From: Rhynchosporium graminicola
Lineage: Eukaryota > Ascomycota > Leotiomycetes > Helotiales > Ploettnerulaceae
Reading direction: 5' to 3'
Assembly: GCA_900074885.1 (NCBI GenBank)
Contig: FJUW01000019.1
Coordinates: 434,001 to 498,000, forward strand
DNA: 64,000 bases
The notes below the pieces were generated by a model. That model was not told the DNA's origin. It did not search any database and worked only from the letters and a program-made list of their open reading frames with translations. Shown piece after piece: positions 63,005 to 64,000 of this stretch. A program made the translations under genes and the position numbers. Positions within the stretch are counted from its first letter, which is position 1. Each line of letters begins with the position of its first letter.

Positions 63005-64000
63005 GTTGGCAGAATGGCAGCATCCAGCTGATGGAGCGTGAGATTGTTCGATTTGGCGATCATAAGAAAGTTGAGGCCGTACAAATTGTCGTCATTCATG
63101 TGCTCTTGCCTGATGCCGGGAGCTCGGTCGGTGGTGGTTGAGGCGTCTGGAGCAGAAACGTACAAGGGCGCGAAGCTTACTCCGGCAGGGCCAGCTTGTT
63201 CGTTTTCCCCACATGGCGTCTAAGGACATCTTCCTGGCATACGGAGCAGAAAACATTTGCTGGAATTTCGAGCTGGCAGGATCAGATGTGAAAGAAAACT
63301 TGCAAGTCTGCAAATAGCGACGGGAAGCTTCAACATATTTGTGGTGTCTCGCCAAGTAGTCACTTCATCCCGGCTTAGCAGGGCCCCCAGCCACCAGTTA
63401 GTAGTAGTAAGGTTTGATAAAATGCTGATCAAATTGAAGCTTTTCAGATCACGACGGAAGGAAGCGAAGCGCAGCCTTTTTTCTGATTTTAGATGTTCCA
63501 AAACAAGGTCCTCTGATAGTTTCGTGAATTAGGAAAGGCTTCTGTGTCGACGTCCGATCGGGATTTCGCGACCTTGTATTCAATCGTATTAAAGTTCCGG
63601 CAGTCACCTTTCTTATGATATTGAATCAGATTATACCGAGCTTCTCACTAGGAAATGGAGAGAAAACGTCTTGAATGAAAGCCCAAAATTGGGACTCATT
63701 GCTCTACCATTTTCCGGGAGCATGCCATTTAACTCCTTCCTTAGCATGTAAGGGGTACTTTTCCGAAACCACACAACTCCCTGGTTTTTCCATACCACCC
63801 GGTGTAGAAATTAATTAACTCCTCCGATCATTTATGTCAAATGACGCAATGTAGACTCCACCCCTCTTAAATGCAAATGGAAACATTCCAACGCCCGTGT
63901 TGCAAGCAAAGTACCAGAAAACTTCGGTTCAATTCCGATATCCCTCCGAACGAATGTCGACGCAGCGACAAGCAGATTTTCAACTACAAGCTGAGACCAT
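63005..64000. other. Upstream region of the proline-rich gene, to the window edge
   Basis: About 1 kb with the presumed promoter and leader of the gene ending at 61331. Short frames only. No further gene could be recognised up to the right edge. Confidence 0.45.

Overview
The window is nuclear DNA of a filamentous ascomycete. Genes have short introns (mostly 36-140 nt) with GTRNGT-type donors, CTAAC/CTGAC-type branch sites and YAG acceptors. The gene set (a fungal NADPH oxidase, a full-size ABCG transporter, a Zn2Cys6 regulator, a fungal NLR and a DUF7580-type protein) fits Pezizomycotina. A leotiomycete (Botrytis/Sclerotinia relatives) is my guess from protein character only. Apart from two elements resembling a MITE I see no mobile element, no rRNA and no convincing tRNA.

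Left part (1-29.5 kb): ordinary conserved genes. In order: a NADPH oxidase of NoxA type (minus, cut by the left edge), a Ubc4/5 ubiquitin-conjugating enzyme (minus, 5 exons), mitochondrial glutaryl-CoA dehydrogenase (minus), flap endonuclease FEN1 (plus, with a 5-nt exon), an unknown low-complexity protein (minus), an unknown 1717-residue protein with three divergent internal repeats (minus), the PI4P 5-kinase MSS4 (minus), and a full-size ABCG transporter (minus). The 5 kb upstream of the oxidase is rich in microsatellites and pyrimidine tracts and shows no gene.

Right-centre part (29.5-61.3 kb): an accessory-looking region with low gene density. It holds one near-complete MITE-like element (30.8 kb), an AT-rich stretch (33.5-34.3 kb), an intact AsaB/CmcJ/NvfI-family oxidoreductase gene (plus), a possible 73-residue small gene, a DUF7580-type gene (minus) head-to-head with a 1413-residue NLR (plus), a broken P-loop kinase gene, a Zn2Cys6 plus AT-hook regulator (minus), a 9 kb stretch without a recognisable gene, and a second, more decayed copy of the MITE-like element (59.0 kb). 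Conserved-type sequence returns with a proline-rich, NPF-containing protein (minus) at 61.3-63.0 kb.

The most interesting unit is the divergent pair at 36.7-43.5 kb: a helical protein whose C-terminus resembles a decayed kinase fold, sharing a 548-bp promoter region with a zinc-finger/NB-ARC/TPR receptor. Head-to-head NLR/effector gene pairs are a known arrangement in fungal programmed cell death, and a helical domain plus pseudokinase recalls MLKL-type executioners. The functional link here is inference.

All exon structures were worked out by hand from splice signals and reading phase. Every multi-exon model given below closes to a whole number of codons.
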